Positions 21,220 to 29,985 of a stretch of 64,000 nucleotides of DNA are shown here, one piece after another. The notes beneath the pieces were generated by a model, which was not told the origin of the DNA, did no database searches, and was given only the letters and a program-made list of their open reading frames with translations. Every line of letters starts with the position of its first letter. Position 1 is the stretch's first letter. The position numbers and the translations under genes were made by a program. This DNA comes from Arthrobacter sp. C9C5 (lineage in GTDB: Bacteria > Actinomycetota > Actinomycetes > Actinomycetales > Micrococcaceae): NCBI RefSeq assembly GCF_013359735.1, contig NZ_JABFMX010000014.1, forward strand, positions 1 through 64,000, given 5' to 3'.

Positions 21220-22233
21220 TTGACGCTCGAATCATTGCCCGTGTTGGATTTCTCCCGCCTGGACGCAGGCCCTGAAGAGGCCTCCCGGTTCCGGAACGAG
21301 TTGCGCGACGCCATGCGGGAGGTCGGCTTCATCTACCTGGCCGGCCACGGCATCCCGCAGGAACTCACCGACGCCATGCTTGACATCTCCCGCCGCTTCT
21401 TCGAACTGCCCGAAGACCAGAAGCTCGCGATCGAGAACGTCCACAGCCCGCAGTTCCGCGGCTACACCCGCGTAGGCGGCGAAATTACGGACGGCGCGGT
21501 GGACTGGCGCGAACAGATCGACATCGGCGTCGAGCGCGACGCCGTGGAGCCCGGCCCCGGCGTCGCCGACTACTGGCGGCTGGAAGGGCCCAACCTCTGG
21601 CCGGAGGCGCTGCCCGAGATGCGGGGGATCGTCTCCGAATGGACCGAGCGGCTCAGCGCCATCTCCCTGGACCTGCTGCGGGCCCTCGCGGTGTCCCTCG
21701 GGGCGCCCGAGGATACTTTCGATGCCGCGTTCGCTGCCCGGGCCTTCCCGCTGCTTAAGATTGTGCGGTATCCGGGGGAGTCCGATCCGGAGCCCAAGCA
21801 GGGCGTCGGATCCCACCGCGACGGCGGGGTCCTGACCCTCCTCCTTGTCGAACCCGGCAAGGGCGGACTCCAGGTCGAGTATCAGGGCAAATGGATCGAC
21901 GCGCCCCAGGTGCCCGGGACCTTCGTGGTCAACATCGGCGAAATGCTCGAGCTGGCCACCAACGGCTACCTGAAGGCGACCCTGCACCGGGTGATCTCAC
22001 CCCTGCGCGGAACGGACCGGATCTCCCTTCCGTTCTTCTACAACCCGGCGCTGGATGCGACCATGCCTCGGCTCGCGGTGAGCCCGGAGTTCCAGGCCAA
22101 GGCCCGCGGGCTGTCGGTCGACCCCACCAACAGCCCGATCCTGGAGACCTACGGGGACAACGCCCTGCGCTACCGGCTCCGCGCCCACCCCAACGTCGTC
22201 GAAGCCCACCACCCGGACCTGCTCGCGGGCTGA
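21220..22233 (+). CDS. 2-oxoglutarate/Fe(II)-dependent dioxygenase, isopenicillin N synthase family
   Basis: A cytosolic non-heme iron oxygenase of 337 residues. It has the N-terminal DIOX_N domain (PVLDFSRLDAG..., about 7-120) and the double-stranded beta helix with iron ligands H199, D201 (SHRDGG) and H256 (LHRVISP), and R267/S269 (RISLPFF), which would bind 2-oxoglutarate. The start is a TTG preceded by aaagg; GTG 21241 is an alternative. The substrate is unknown. Plant-hormone and antibiotic enzymes share this fold, and many actinobacterial members are uncharacterised. Confidence 0.87.
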   Translation: MTLESLPVLDFSRLDAGPEEASRFRNELRDAMREVGFIYLAGHGIPQELTDAMLDISRRFFELPEDQKLAIENVHSPQFRGYTRVGGEITDGAVDWREQIDIGVERDAVEPGPGVADYWRLEGPNLWPEALPEMRGIVSEWTERLSAISLDLLRALAVSLGAPEDTFDAAFAARAFPLLKIVRYPGESDPEPKQGVGSHRDGGVLTLLLVEPGKGGLQVEYQGKWIDAPQVPGTFVVNIGEMLELATNGYLKATLHRVISPLRGTDRISLPFFYNPALDATMPRLAVSPEFQAKARGLSVDPTNSPILETYGDNALRYRLRAHPNVVEAHHPDLLAG

Positions 22234-22290
22234 CGGCGGCCGTCCCGCCGCACCGGGGCGCGACGGCGCAAAGGACGGCTTAAAGGAATT

Positions 22291-22338
22291 CGGCCGCCAG
22301 CGGTGGGTGGCATCATTGGCACCCGCTGCTGGCGGCCG
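22291..22338. terminator. Bidirectional terminator
   Basis: Arms cggccgccagcggtgggt (22291-22308) and acccgctgctggcggccg (22321-22338) form an 18-bp stem with one mismatch and one G-T wobble around a 12-nt loop. It lies between the convergent oxygenase and glyoxalase-like genes. Confidence 0.8.
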
Positions 22339-22359
22339 AAGCTTTTCGGGCAGGAAGCG

Positions 22360-22998
22360 TCAGATCGTGACGGCTCCGGAATCGGTTTCGAAGGTGACGG
22401 ACAGGATTCCCGGCGTCCCGTGCGGGGCAAGCCAGTTCACGTCCACATCCTCCAGCGGCTTCTCGACCGGTTCACCCAGCCACTCGGTGACCCGCTCGGC
22501 CGAGCCGGCGATGGTGAGGGCAGACATCTTCACGTTGCTCTCGTAGGCGTTGGACGGGTGCAGCGCGGGGTCGCCTTCCCACTTCAGCATGTAGGGGACC
22601 TGCGGGTCCGCGATGAGGCCCAGGATGCCGATCTGCTTCCAGACCAGTTCGCGGCCGTCGGGGAACTTGCGGTTGCCGTTGACGGCGGAGCGGCCCAAGC
22701 GCTCCTCGAAGGGGGCCAGGTCGTCAACCTCGACGCACCAGCCCATCCAGCCGCCGCCGGCGGCCGAGCGGGCGCGGACTGCCTGCCCGAACGGCGCCTT
22801 GTCCGAGGCCGGGTGATCCAGGACCTCCACGACCTCGAGGTACTTATGCCCGGCAAGCGGGATAATCATGTTGCGGGTCCCGAACCGGGGGTGTACTCCG
22901 CCCTTGACGGCTTCTACCCCGAGGGCGGTCGCAATACGTTCGGTGGTGGCAGCCAGGCCATCTTGTTCACAGGCGTAAGAGACGTGATCCATGCGCAT
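22360..22998 (-). CDS. Glyoxalase-like (VOC fold) protein
   Basis: A 212-residue protein of the glyoxalase-like family that includes a long VOC domain. It starts with MRMDHVSYACEQDGLAATTERIA, the classic metal-binding His-x beta strand, and has HPRFGTRNMIIPLAGHKYLEVVEV as the second half of the first module. The second module is less regular. The function and substrate are unknown. It is convergent with the oxygenase gene and divergent from the metY riboswitch promoter. Confidence 0.85.
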   Translation of the reverse strand: MRMDHVSYACEQDGLAATTERIATALGVEAVKGGVHPRFGTRNMIIPLAGHKYLEVVEVLDHPASDKAPFGQAVRARSAAGGGWMGWCVEVDDLAPFEERLGRSAVNGNRKFPDGRELVWKQIGILGLIADPQVPYMLKWEGDPALHPSNAYESNVKMSALTIAGSAERVTEWLGEPVEKPLEDVDVNWLAPHGTPGILSVTFETDSGAVTI

Positions 22999-23196
22999 GC
23001 CCTCATCTTGGCACTTTGTGATGGAGCTCTCAGCTTAGGCTGTCCTAACCGTGATGGGATGTCATTTTCCGGGGCTGGCCGGGCGGATATTCCGGCCCGG
23101 ACCGCGGCACTTTCCGGCTCCCGCGGCGTGCGCGGGCTGCCGTGGGACCGTTCTTCATTTTCGTCACAAAGCTACCCAGCCGACGGGACGCGTTCC

Positions 23197-23202
23197 TAGA
23201 CT
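23197..23202 (+). promoter_or_regulatory. -10 element of the metY promoter
   Basis: TAGACT, seven bases before the riboswitch begins, so the transcript would start at about its 5' end. It is identical to the hexamer at gatC. Confidence 0.55.
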
Positions 23203-23208
23203 GAAGCC

Positions 23209-23320
23209 AGGTCATGAGCGCCAGCACCAAGCCCCGGCTTGCTGGCCGGCAACCCTCCTTGCGCGGTGGGGTGCCCCGGGTGAAGACCTGGCCCGCCGGC
23301 GTCCGCCGGCAGGCAAGCGC
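23209..23320 (+). ncRNA. SAM-IV riboswitch upstream of metY
   Basis: The leader has the SAM-IV core: ggtcatgagcgccagc, ccccggcttgctggccgg, caaccctcc, gcggtggggtgccccggg and gaagacc closing the basal stem with ggtc. Downstream, ggcaagcgc at about 23312-23320 can pair with the gcttgc loop to make the 3' pseudoknot typical of this class. SAM-IV aptamers are an actinobacterial S-adenosylmethionine sensor that represses sulfur-amino-acid genes. The metY start follows 70 bases later, so control could be by terminator or by access to the ribosome site. Confidence 0.88.
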
Positions 23321-23389
23321 GGCGCCAGCGCCGTTCCGGCCCCCTAGGAGGCCAGGGGCGGCCTGTGCCCAGTCCTAGGGAGCTCTCCG

Positions 23390-24706
23390 ATGTCCAACGC
23401 CTGGTCCTTTGAAACCCGCCAGATCCACGCCGGCCAGGAGCCGGACTCCGCCACTGGCGCGAGGTCGCTACCGATCTACCAGACGACGTCGTTCGTCTTC
23501 CCCAGTGCGGAAAGCGCCGCCAACCGCTTCGCCCTCGCCGAGCTCGCCCCCATCTACACCCGGATCGGCAACCCCACCCAGGACGCGGTGGAACAGCGGG
23601 TCGCGAGCCTCGAGGGCGGCCTTGGGGCGCTCCTGCTCAGTTCCGGCCAGGCCGCCGAAACCTTCGCGATCCTCAACATTGCCGAGGCGGGGGACCACGT
23701 CGTCGCCAGCCCCAGCCTCTACGGCGGGACCTACAACCTGCTGGCCCACACCCTGAAGAAGTTCGGCATCTCCGTGACGTTTGTGGAGGACCCGGACAAC
23801 CTTGAGCAGTGGCGCGATGCCGTGCAGCCGAACACCAAGCTGTTCTTCGGCGAGGTGGTCTCCAACCCCCGCCAGGACGTGCTGGACATCGAAGGCGTCG
23901 CGGACGTCGCCCACCGGGCCGGGGTGCCGCTGATCGTGGACAACACCCTCTCCACCCCCTACCTGATCCGCCCGATCGAGTGGGGCGCCGACATCGTGGT
24001 CCACTCGGCCACCAAGTACCTCGGCGGCCACGGTGCCGCGATCGCCGGCGTGATCGTCGACTCCGGCAACTTCGACTTCGGCAAGGACCCGGAGCGCTTC
24101 CCCGGCTTCAACACCCCGGATCCCACGTACAACGGCCTGGTCTACGCCCGGGACCTCGGGGCGGACGGGGCGTTGGGAGCGAACCTTTCCTTCATCCTCA
24201 AGGCCCGGGTCCAGCTGCTGCGCGACCTCGGTTCGGCCGTCTCGCCGTTCAACGCCTTCCTCATCGCCCAGGGGATTGAGACGCTGAGCCTGCGGGTGGA
24301 ACGGCACGTCGCCAACGCCCTGCGGGTGGCCGAATGGCTGGAAGCCAGGGACGACGTCGAATCCGTCGCCTACGCGGGGCTGCCGTCCAGCCCCTGGTAT
24401 GAGCGCGGCCGTAAGTACGGCCCGAAAGGCACCGGCGCCGTCGTCGCGTTCAACCTCGCCGGGGGAGCGGAGGCCGGCAAACGCTTCGTCGACGCTCTCG
24501 AACTGCACTCCCATGTGGCGAACATCGGTGACGTGCGCTCGCTGGTCATCCACCCGGCGTCGACCACGCACAGCCAGCTCTCGCCGGAGCAGCAGGCGGT
24601 CGCCGGCGTCAATCCCGGCCTGGTCCGGCTCTCGGTGGGCCTCGAGCACATCGACGACATCATCGCGGACCTCGACGCCGGCTTCCGGGCGGCCAAGAAC
24701 GCCTGA
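23390..24706 (+). CDS. metY: O-acetylhomoserine sulfhydrylase (MetY type)
   Basis: Makes homocysteine from O-acetylhomoserine and sulfide, or methionine with methanethiol. It is a Cys/Met-metabolism PLP enzyme of 438 residues with Schiff-base lysine K209 in VVHSATKYLGGHG, the SSGQAAETFAIL loop at about 84-95 and the C-terminal SLVIHPASTTH substrate motif. The length suits O-acetylhomoserine aminocarboxypropyltransferase, not cystathionine gamma-synthase (about 380). A SAM-IV riboswitch precedes it, and metX, which makes its substrate, follows. Confidence 0.95.
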   Translation: MSNAWSFETRQIHAGQEPDSATGARSLPIYQTTSFVFPSAESAANRFALAELAPIYTRIGNPTQDAVEQRVASLEGGLGALLLSSGQAAETFAILNIAEAGDHVVASPSLYGGTYNLLAHTLKKFGISVTFVEDPDNLEQWRDAVQPNTKLFFGEVVSNPRQDVLDIEGVADVAHRAGVPLIVDNTLSTPYLIRPIEWGADIVVHSATKYLGGHGAAIAGVIVDSGNFDFGKDPERFPGFNTPDPTYNGLVYARDLGADGALGANLSFILKARVQLLRDLGSAVSPFNAFLIAQGIETLSLRVERHVANALRVAEWLEARDDVESVAYAGLPSSPWYERGRKYGPKGTGAVVAFNLAGGAEAGKRFVDALELHSHVANIGDVRSLVIHPASTTHSQLSPEQQAVAGVNPGLVRLSVGLEHIDDIIADLDAGFRAAKNA

Positions 24707-24752
24707 GGTCACACAGCCGTCACATTCTTCGCGCTTGCGCCGCCGTGTTTCG

Positions 24753-24758
24753 TAGAAT
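24753..24758 (+). promoter_or_regulatory. -10 element of the metX promoter
   Basis: TAGAAT sits about seven bases before the second SAM-IV aptamer, indicating that metX has its own promoter in addition to any read-through from metY. Confidence 0.5.
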
Positions 24759-24764
24759 CGACGC

Positions 24765-24878
24765 AGGTCATGAGTGCCAGTGACAGCCCCGGCTTGCTGG
24801 CCGGCAACCCTCCATTTTGCGGCGGGGTGCCCCGGGTGAAGACCTGGCCTGCCGGTCAGCTGACGGCGGGCAAGCGCG
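24765..24878 (+). ncRNA. SAM-IV riboswitch upstream of metX
   Basis: Closely similar to the metY leader: aggtcatgagtgccag, ccccggcttgctggccgg, gcggcggggtgccccggg, gaagacct, then a second stem and ggcaagcgcg for the pseudoknot. The two copies differ mainly in loop sequences. The metX ATG is only 15 bases after the conserved 3' end, which favours control of translation initiation here. Confidence 0.88.
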
Positions 24879-24893
24879 AAGTTAGGTCCTCAC

Positions 24894-26075
24894 ATGACGA
24901 TTGCCGTCACCCGCACGGGTGTACCCGAAAGCAAATCCTCCACTGCCAACGCCGGAACGACCATGGCGGCGGCAGTTCCCGACGGTGCTGTTCCCGATGG
25001 GACGGTGCAGTACCTCCCAATCGGTTCCCTGACGCTTGAATCCGGTGCCACCCTGCCTGAGGTCACCCTCGCCTTCGAGACCTGGGGGACGCTGAACGCC
25101 GATGCCTCCAATGCGGTGCTGATCGAGCACGCCCTGACCGGAGACACCCACGTCACCCGCGGCGCCGGCGAGGAACCGGGCTGGTGGGAGCAACTGGCCG
25201 GCCCCGGCGCCCCGGTGGACACGGACAAGTACTTCGTGGTCTCCATCAACATCCTCGGCGGTTGCTACGGCTCCACCGGGCCCTCGACGCCGGCCCCGGA
25301 CGGCCGGCCCTGGGGCTCGCGCTTCCCGCTGGTCACCCTCCGGGACAGCACCGCAGCGGAAGCCCGGCTCGCCGACGCGCTGGGGATCAGCAGCTGGTAT
25401 GCCGTGCTCGGCGGCTCGCTCGGGGGAGCACGCGCGCTGGAGTGGGCGGTCAGCTACCCGGCGCGGGTGCAGCGCTGCGCCGTGATCTCGGTGGGCGCAC
25501 ACAGCACCGCCGAGCAGATCGCCTTCGCCCAGGCCCAGACCCTGGCAATCCGCCAGGACCCCCACTTCAACGGCGGCGACTACTACGGCGGCCCCGAACC
25601 GCACGCCGGACTGGCCCTGGCGCGCCGGATCGCCCACATCACCTACCGTTCCGCAGCCGAGCTGGACGGGCGCTTCGGACGGAACGCCCAGGCGGCCGAG
25701 GCCCCGCTGGAGGCCGGGTCGCTGGCCGGCCGCGGGCGCTACCAGGTGGAGAGCTACCTGGACCACCAGGGCAACAAGCTGGTGCGACGCTTCGACGCCA
25801 ACAGCTACATCGCCATCACCGAGGCGCTCATGAGCCACGACGTCAGCCGCGGCCGGGGAAGCCTGGCGCAGGCCGTCTCCCTCGCCACCGCGGAGTTCTT
25901 CGTGGCGGCCGTGGACTCGGACCGGCTCTACTTTCCGGCCCAGTCCCGAGAGCTCGCCGACGCCCTGCCGGGGGAGGTCCCGGTGCACGTCATCGAGGCC
26001 CCGATCGGCCACGACGGCTTCCTGACCGAAATCGGCCAGCTCAGCGAACAGCTCCGGGGCAACTTCTTCGCCTAG
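24894..26075 (+). CDS. metX: Homoserine O-acetyltransferase
   Basis: Transfers an acetyl group from acetyl-CoA to homoserine, the first committed step to methionine. It is an alpha/beta hydrolase fold enzyme of 393 residues: nucleophile S175 in GGSLGGARALEW, the family stretch NILGGCYGSTGPSTP (about 119-133) and the catalytic His in IGHDGFL near the C-terminus. Residues 1-38 are a poorly conserved extension, so a later start is possible. It forms the substrate of the neighbouring metY product. Confidence 0.95.
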   Translation: MTIAVTRTGVPESKSSTANAGTTMAAAVPDGAVPDGTVQYLPIGSLTLESGATLPEVTLAFETWGTLNADASNAVLIEHALTGDTHVTRGAGEEPGWWEQLAGPGAPVDTDKYFVVSINILGGCYGSTGPSTPAPDGRPWGSRFPLVTLRDSTAAEARLADALGISSWYAVLGGSLGGARALEWAVSYPARVQRCAVISVGAHSTAEQIAFAQAQTLAIRQDPHFNGGDYYGGPEPHAGLALARRIAHITYRSAAELDGRFGRNAQAAEAPLEAGSLAGRGRYQVESYLDHQGNKLVRRFDANSYIAITEALMSHDVSRGRGSLAQAVSLATAEFFVAAVDSDRLYFPAQSRELADALPGEVPVHVIEAPIGHDGFLTEIGQLSEQLRGNFFA

Positions 26076-26246
26076 ACGGCACCTCCGAGTGTGCATTTTT
26101 GCAGACGCACTCTGCGCGATTAGTCGTTGAGCCTGCCGCGATCGAAGTCCATACTCGTGGAGAATGACGCCGTGTGTTCCAACTCACATACACGTAGTCA
26201 ACCTAATGGTCCACAGGGTGTCGAAGACGACACCGAAGGAGTTCGC

Positions 26247-27629
26247 ATGAGCACGGAAAACGTCGCCGCAAGGCGCACAGAGGAGCCCGACGTCAAGACG
26301 TCCGGCCTGAAGAAGGTAGTAACGGCCTCCATGGCCGGCACGGTAGTGGAGTGGTACGAGTTCTTCCTCTACGCCTCCGCCGCCACCCTGGTGTTTGGCA
26401 AGATGTTCTTCCCCAACTCCGGAACGGAACTGGACGGCATCCTCGCCGCGTTCCTGACCTACGCGGTTGGCTTCGTGGCCCGCCCGATCGGCGGCATCGT
26501 CTTTGGCCACTTCGGTGACAAGTTCGGCCGCAAGAAGCTGCTGCAGCTCAGCATCATCCTGGTCGGCGTATCGACCTTCCTGATGGGCTGCCTCCCGGGC
26601 TTCGCGCAGATCGGCTACTGGGCCCCGGCCCTGCTGGTCTTCCTGCGCTTCGCCCAGGGCTTCGCCGTCGGCGGTGAATGGGGCGGCGCCGTCCTCCTCG
26701 TCGCCGAGCACAGCCCCAGCAAGTCCCGCGGCTTCTGGGCCAGCTGGCCGCAGTCCGCCGTCCCGCTGGGCAACCTGCTCGCCACTGCCGTGCTGTTCAT
26801 CCTGTCCTCCGTGCTGTCCTCCGCGGACTTCCTTGGCTGGGGCTGGCGGGTCGCGTTCTGGCTCTCCGCCGTGATCGTCGTCGTCGGCTACTACATCCGC
26901 ACCAAGGTCAGCGACGCCCCGATCTTCCTCGAGGCACAAAAGGAAGTTGTCACGGAGAACAAGGGCTACGGCGTCGCCGAGGTCTTCCGCCGCTACCCCC
27001 GCGGCGTCTTCACCGCCATGGGCCTGCGCTTCGCGGAGAACATCCTCTATTACCTCGTGGTCACCTTCTCGATCACCTACCTCAAGACCGTTGTCCACGC
27101 GGACACCGCCCGGATCCTGCTGCTCCTGCTCGTGGCGCACTTCATCCACTTCTCCGTGGTGCCGGTGGTCGGCAGGCTCTCGGACCGCTTCGGCCGCAAG
27201 CCCGTCTACATGGCCGGTGCCGTCCTGGGTGCCACCTGGGGCTTCTTTGCCTTCCCGATGATGGACACCGGTAACGACTTCATGATCCTCGCCGCCGTCA
27301 TCATCGGCCTGCTCTTCCACGCCCTGATGTACGCCGGCCAGCCGGCCATCATGGCCGAGATGTTCCCGACCCGGATGCGCTACTCCGGCGTATCGCTCGG
27401 CTACCAGGTGACCTCGATCGTGGCCGGTTCGCTCGCCCCGATCATCGCCGTCGCGCTGCTGAGCCAGTACAAGTCCTCCGTCCCGGTGGCCATCTACCTG
27501 CTGCTCGCCTGCGCCGTCACCGCCGTCGCGGTCTTCTTCCTGAAGGAAACCCGCGGCATCTCGCTGCACGACGTCGACGCCGCCGACGCCCAGGGCACTG
27601 CGGACCTGCTCGCCGCCGTTAAGCGGTAA
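26247..27629 (+). CDS. MFS transporter of the metabolite:H+ symporter (MHS) family
   Basis: A 460-residue membrane protein with 12 segments. The MHS signature is clear: ASMAGTVVEWYEFFLYASAA at about 23-42, GHFGDKFGRKK (loop 2-3) at about 91-101, and RFAQGFAVGGEWGGA at about 134-148. The substrate class is small organic acids or betaine/proline-like compounds, and it cannot be narrowed. The start at 26247 is set by gaagga six bases upstream. It stands alone after metX, separated by a 170-bp spacer with a weak hairpin at about 26086-26116. Confidence 0.9.
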   Translation: MSTENVAARRTEEPDVKTSGLKKVVTASMAGTVVEWYEFFLYASAATLVFGKMFFPNSGTELDGILAAFLTYAVGFVARPIGGIVFGHFGDKFGRKKLLQLSIILVGVSTFLMGCLPGFAQIGYWAPALLVFLRFAQGFAVGGEWGGAVLLVAEHSPSKSRGFWASWPQSAVPLGNLLATAVLFILSSVLSSADFLGWGWRVAFWLSAVIVVVGYYIRTKVSDAPIFLEAQKEVVTENKGYGVAEVFRRYPRGVFTAMGLRFAENILYYLVVTFSITYLKTVVHADTARILLLLLVAHFIHFSVVPVVGRLSDRFGRKPVYMAGAVLGATWGFFAFPMMDTGNDFMILAAVIIGLLFHALMYAGQPAIMAEMFPTRMRYSGVSLGYQVTSIVAGSLAPIIAVALLSQYKSSVPVAIYLLLACAVTAVAVFFLKETRGISLHDVDAADAQGTADLLAAVKR

Positions 27630-27658
27630 CCGGCACGCAGCTGCACGGGCTCAAAACA

Positions 27659-27697
27659 AGCAGCCCCCGTTCCCGCTCCGCGGGGACGGGGGCTGCT
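27659..27697 (+). terminator. Intrinsic terminator after the MHS transporter
   Basis: An 18-bp stem (27659-27676 with 27680-27697, one G-T or mismatch) with a very GC-rich body. It marks the left border of the accessory region. Confidence 0.8.
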
Positions 27698-27747
27698 GTC
27701 GTTGGGATCCCGAGTGGAAGGAAGGCCGCCACCCAGCCCGCGGGGTG

Positions 27748-28434
27748 CTACGCCCGTGTAGCGAACTGCACCTGGATGAGCATGAGCTCGGCGCGAGGAA
27801 GCACGGCGGTGACGACGCCGCCGCCCGCTAGTTCCGTGCCAATGCCGTATACAAACGGATCCGTATCGACCTCGGCACCGGGTACTTCGGCCCCATTCAC
27901 TATGACACCGACCTGATCGTTGACCATCCGGTCCATCACCGCCGCTGCGGGTTGGTCCCAGGAACCGTCGCTCAGTCCGAGCTCCTGCTGGTACCGGTTC
28001 CTGAGGATGTGGTTGACGTGTTCGACCAGCACGCTGCGGAGCGAGGTGCCGGGGGATGGGTTGCGGTGCCAGGTAGTTCGCACGGCCTCCCACAGGTGCG
28101 GGTATCGCATTCGCTCCACCTGCTCGACTAGCCATGCGGGTCGGGGCCATGGTGGAACGACGTCTATCGCAGCGCGAGCCTGATCGGTGAGGTCGGCGAG
28201 ATTTATCGGGTCCGAGCGGTCAGCTGGGTTTCGCCAGAGTGTGTAGCTGACACTCGCGGACATTTCACTGTATCCACGATCGTCCTCGCCGGATACCAGA
28301 CTTACGGCATCTGTGTCCTCCAGTGAGGGCTGGGACACGAGCCCCATCACCAGGATGGGCATGAGTTTCAGTCGCTCAACCTGCTCGGCCCGGGGATCGG
28401 GCGCGTCCTCAGGGAGAATTCCAGTCATCCTCAT
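27748..28434 (-). CDS. Hypothetical protein
   Basis: I do not recognise this protein of 228 residues. No signal peptide or membrane segment is visible. It has an amphipathic N-terminal half, a Trp/Pro-rich centre (VPPWPRPAWLVEQVERMRYP) and a beta-rich end (DTDPFVYGIGTELAGGG) that could be a C-terminal sheet domain. ATG 28434 is preferred because CATAAT lies six bases upstream; another in-frame ATG is at 28428 and the longest reading begins at 28470. The base composition is lower in GC than the surrounding core genes. Confidence 0.65.
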   Translation of the reverse strand: MRMTGILPEDAPDPRAEQVERLKLMPILVMGLVSQPSLEDTDAVSLVSGEDDRGYSEMSASVSYTLWRNPADRSDPINLADLTDQARAAIDVVPPWPRPAWLVEQVERMRYPHLWEAVRTTWHRNPSPGTSLRSVLVEHVNHILRNRYQQELGLSDGSWDQPAAAVMDRMVNDQVGVIVNGAEVPGAEVDTDPFVYGIGTELAGGGVVTAVLPRAELMLIQVQFATRA

Positions 28435-28440
28435 GCCACG

Positions 28441-28446
28441 ATTATG
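28441..28446 (-). promoter_or_regulatory. -10 element of a probable leaderless promoter
   Basis: CATAAT on the minus strand six bases before the ATG of the hypothetical gene, with no ribosome binding site. Confidence 0.4.
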
Positions 28447-28524
28447 AACCTGCACGTGATCGGGACGCACGGAGCAACCTCAGTAAGGAACAGTGGTCCC
28501 AGTTTCGGTTAGGAGACAGAGTCC

Positions 28525-28947
28525 GTGAAAAGTTTCTATGTCGCGTCGAGCTTCAGGAACATCGCCAACGTCCGGTACGTCGCGCAAACGTTGGAAAGCA
28601 TGGGCTACGTCAACATGTACGACTGGACCCATGAACGCCTCGGTGGCGACGCGGCCGCGATTACTATCGGTGCCCTGCGCTCCATCGGGGAGCGTGAGAG
28701 AGATGCAGTGACAGGGGCCGACGTCGTCGTGGTCTTACTTCCAGGCGGCAAGAGTACCCACGTTGAGCTTGGCATCGCGATTGCCCGCGGCAGGCGGACA
28801 ATCCTGCATTTGCCGGACGACGTCATCAACAATCTTGAGGCCACCAGCACGTTCTACCATCTGCCTGAACTGGAGAAGTGTCATGGAAACCTTGATGACC
28901 TTCTGGCCATGATCGTCGGCCAAGAAGAGACCGCTGCCGCCGTCTGA
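28525..28947 (+). CDS. Nucleoside 2-deoxyribosyltransferase-like protein
   Basis: A small (140 aa) Rossmann-like protein. MKSFYVASSFRNIANVRYVAQTLESMGY is the typical first strand and helix of the nucleoside deoxyribosyltransferase/DUF4406 superfamily. GADVVVVLLPGGKSTHVELGIAIARGR (about 64-90) corresponds to the conserved GxSTHxELG substrate-site motif. Such proteins exchange or hydrolyse nucleobases of nucleosides or nucleotides, but many small members have no proven activity. GTG 28525 follows aggaga. It is divergent from the unknown gene on the left. Confidence 0.8.
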   Translation: MKSFYVASSFRNIANVRYVAQTLESMGYVNMYDWTHERLGGDAAAITIGALRSIGERERDAVTGADVVVVLLPGGKSTHVELGIAIARGRRTILHLPDDVINNLEATSTFYHLPELEKCHGNLDDLLAMIVGQEETAAAV

Positions 28948-28976
28948 GATTGCGGAGCCTTGAAGCGAAGGCTGGG

Positions 28977-29867
28977 CTATTGCCCGGGACGGTTGGGAAA
29001 GTCGGCGTCCCACGTCAGATCTGCTCCCGCATTCAGTGGAAGCGCTTCGACGGCGGGGTCCCGCACTAGTGCCGATACGAGTTCATGACTGCCGGCGACC
29101 ACCGTGGAGTCGAAGTCTATTTCGGTCACCATGACCCAAGTTCTGTCCGCCGGCCATAGGATGTTCGGTGACTGCGGGAATTGTGGGGAATGATGCCAAG
29201 GCACGTGATGCACCCACCCGGTGTGACGGTAAAACTTTGGCGCGGCATCGAACAGGTAATAGGTGCGGCCCGGCAGGGTCAGTGTTTCGCCTTTGATCAC
29301 CTCCGCCGGCAGCAGGCCGCGATCAAGATCCGTGCCCAGCGCGGCGGCAGCGGAAGTATTCTCCACGGGCGTCGAGTCGTCCGAAAAAGTGAGCTGGGCG
29401 TAGCCGATGGAGCTTGTAAGTCCGCCCCATCCTTCCCAAATGGCGGTCACACCCTTGTTTGGCGTGGAGGTATGTTCACAGAGGCGGGCAGCCAGTGCTG
29501 CCAGTATGTTCGGTGCGAGGTTGCCGGTCAGGGGTTCAGAATAACGCCAGCCCTCACTGTCGAAGATTTCCTGCCGGTTCGGTGGCTGCCCAATAAGTCG
29601 GTGGAATTGGGCCAATGGGTGCATCTTGGTTCCGAAAGCACCCGCCACGTCAGACCAGCGGACCTGTTGCTCGTCGAGGGGGAAGACGCCTGTTCGGGAA
29701 TGCCCATGCCAGGAACCGGTGTCCTTGGGGCGGTCCCGCACTACCGGATGGAAGATTCTGGCGTAGGCGGGGAAGCCCCGTGGCACCACAGCGTGCATGT
29801 CGTGCCACACGGGATCCATCAGAGGCTTCAGCCATTCACCGGGCGCAGCAGTGGGCAACGATTCCAT
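28977..29867 (-). CDS. Hypothetical protein of an uncharacterised actinobacterial family
   Basis: A 296-residue soluble protein with no signal peptide. The N-terminal part contains DPVWHDMHAVVPRGFPAYAR and the C-terminal part a Trp/His-rich segment (GWVHHVPWHHSPQFPQSPN), followed by strands WVMVTEIDFDSTVV. I recognise it as a recurring uncharacterised type in actinobacteria but know no function. The His clusters could bind metal, which is speculation. It is convergent with the deoxyribosyltransferase-like gene. Confidence 0.75.
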   Translation of the reverse strand: MESLPTAAPGEWLKPLMDPVWHDMHAVVPRGFPAYARIFHPVVRDRPKDTGSWHGHSRTGVFPLDEQQVRWSDVAGAFGTKMHPLAQFHRLIGQPPNRQEIFDSEGWRYSEPLTGNLAPNILAALAARLCEHTSTPNKGVTAIWEGWGGLTSSIGYAQLTFSDDSTPVENTSAAAALGTDLDRGLLPAEVIKGETLTLPGRTYYLFDAAPKFYRHTGWVHHVPWHHSPQFPQSPNILWPADRTWVMVTEIDFDSTVVAGSHELVSALVRDPAVEALPLNAGADLTWDADFPNRPGQ

Positions 29868-29973
29868 GCGGCCAGCCTAATAGTCGGCGCGGGGCAACCC
29901 CCGGGATCGGTTGCGATGCGCAGCCGGATTGAAGCTGGCGCGACCCCGGGATGCCATAGGACCGCCGTCGTGC

Positions 29974-29979
29974 AAGAAT
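29974..29979 (+). promoter_or_regulatory. -10-like element before the GyrA-like ORF
   Basis: AAGAAT lies exactly six bases upstream of the ATG, with no Shine-Dalgarno sequence. It is weak as a hexamer because the first T is missing. Confidence 0.3.
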
Positions 29980-29985
29980 CGCCGC

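Noticed and set aside
23209-24878. SAM-I (S-box) riboswitch
   Set aside because: The leaders lack the S-box core and instead show the SAM-IV pattern with a 3' pseudoknot; the order of conserved blocks also fits SAM-IV.
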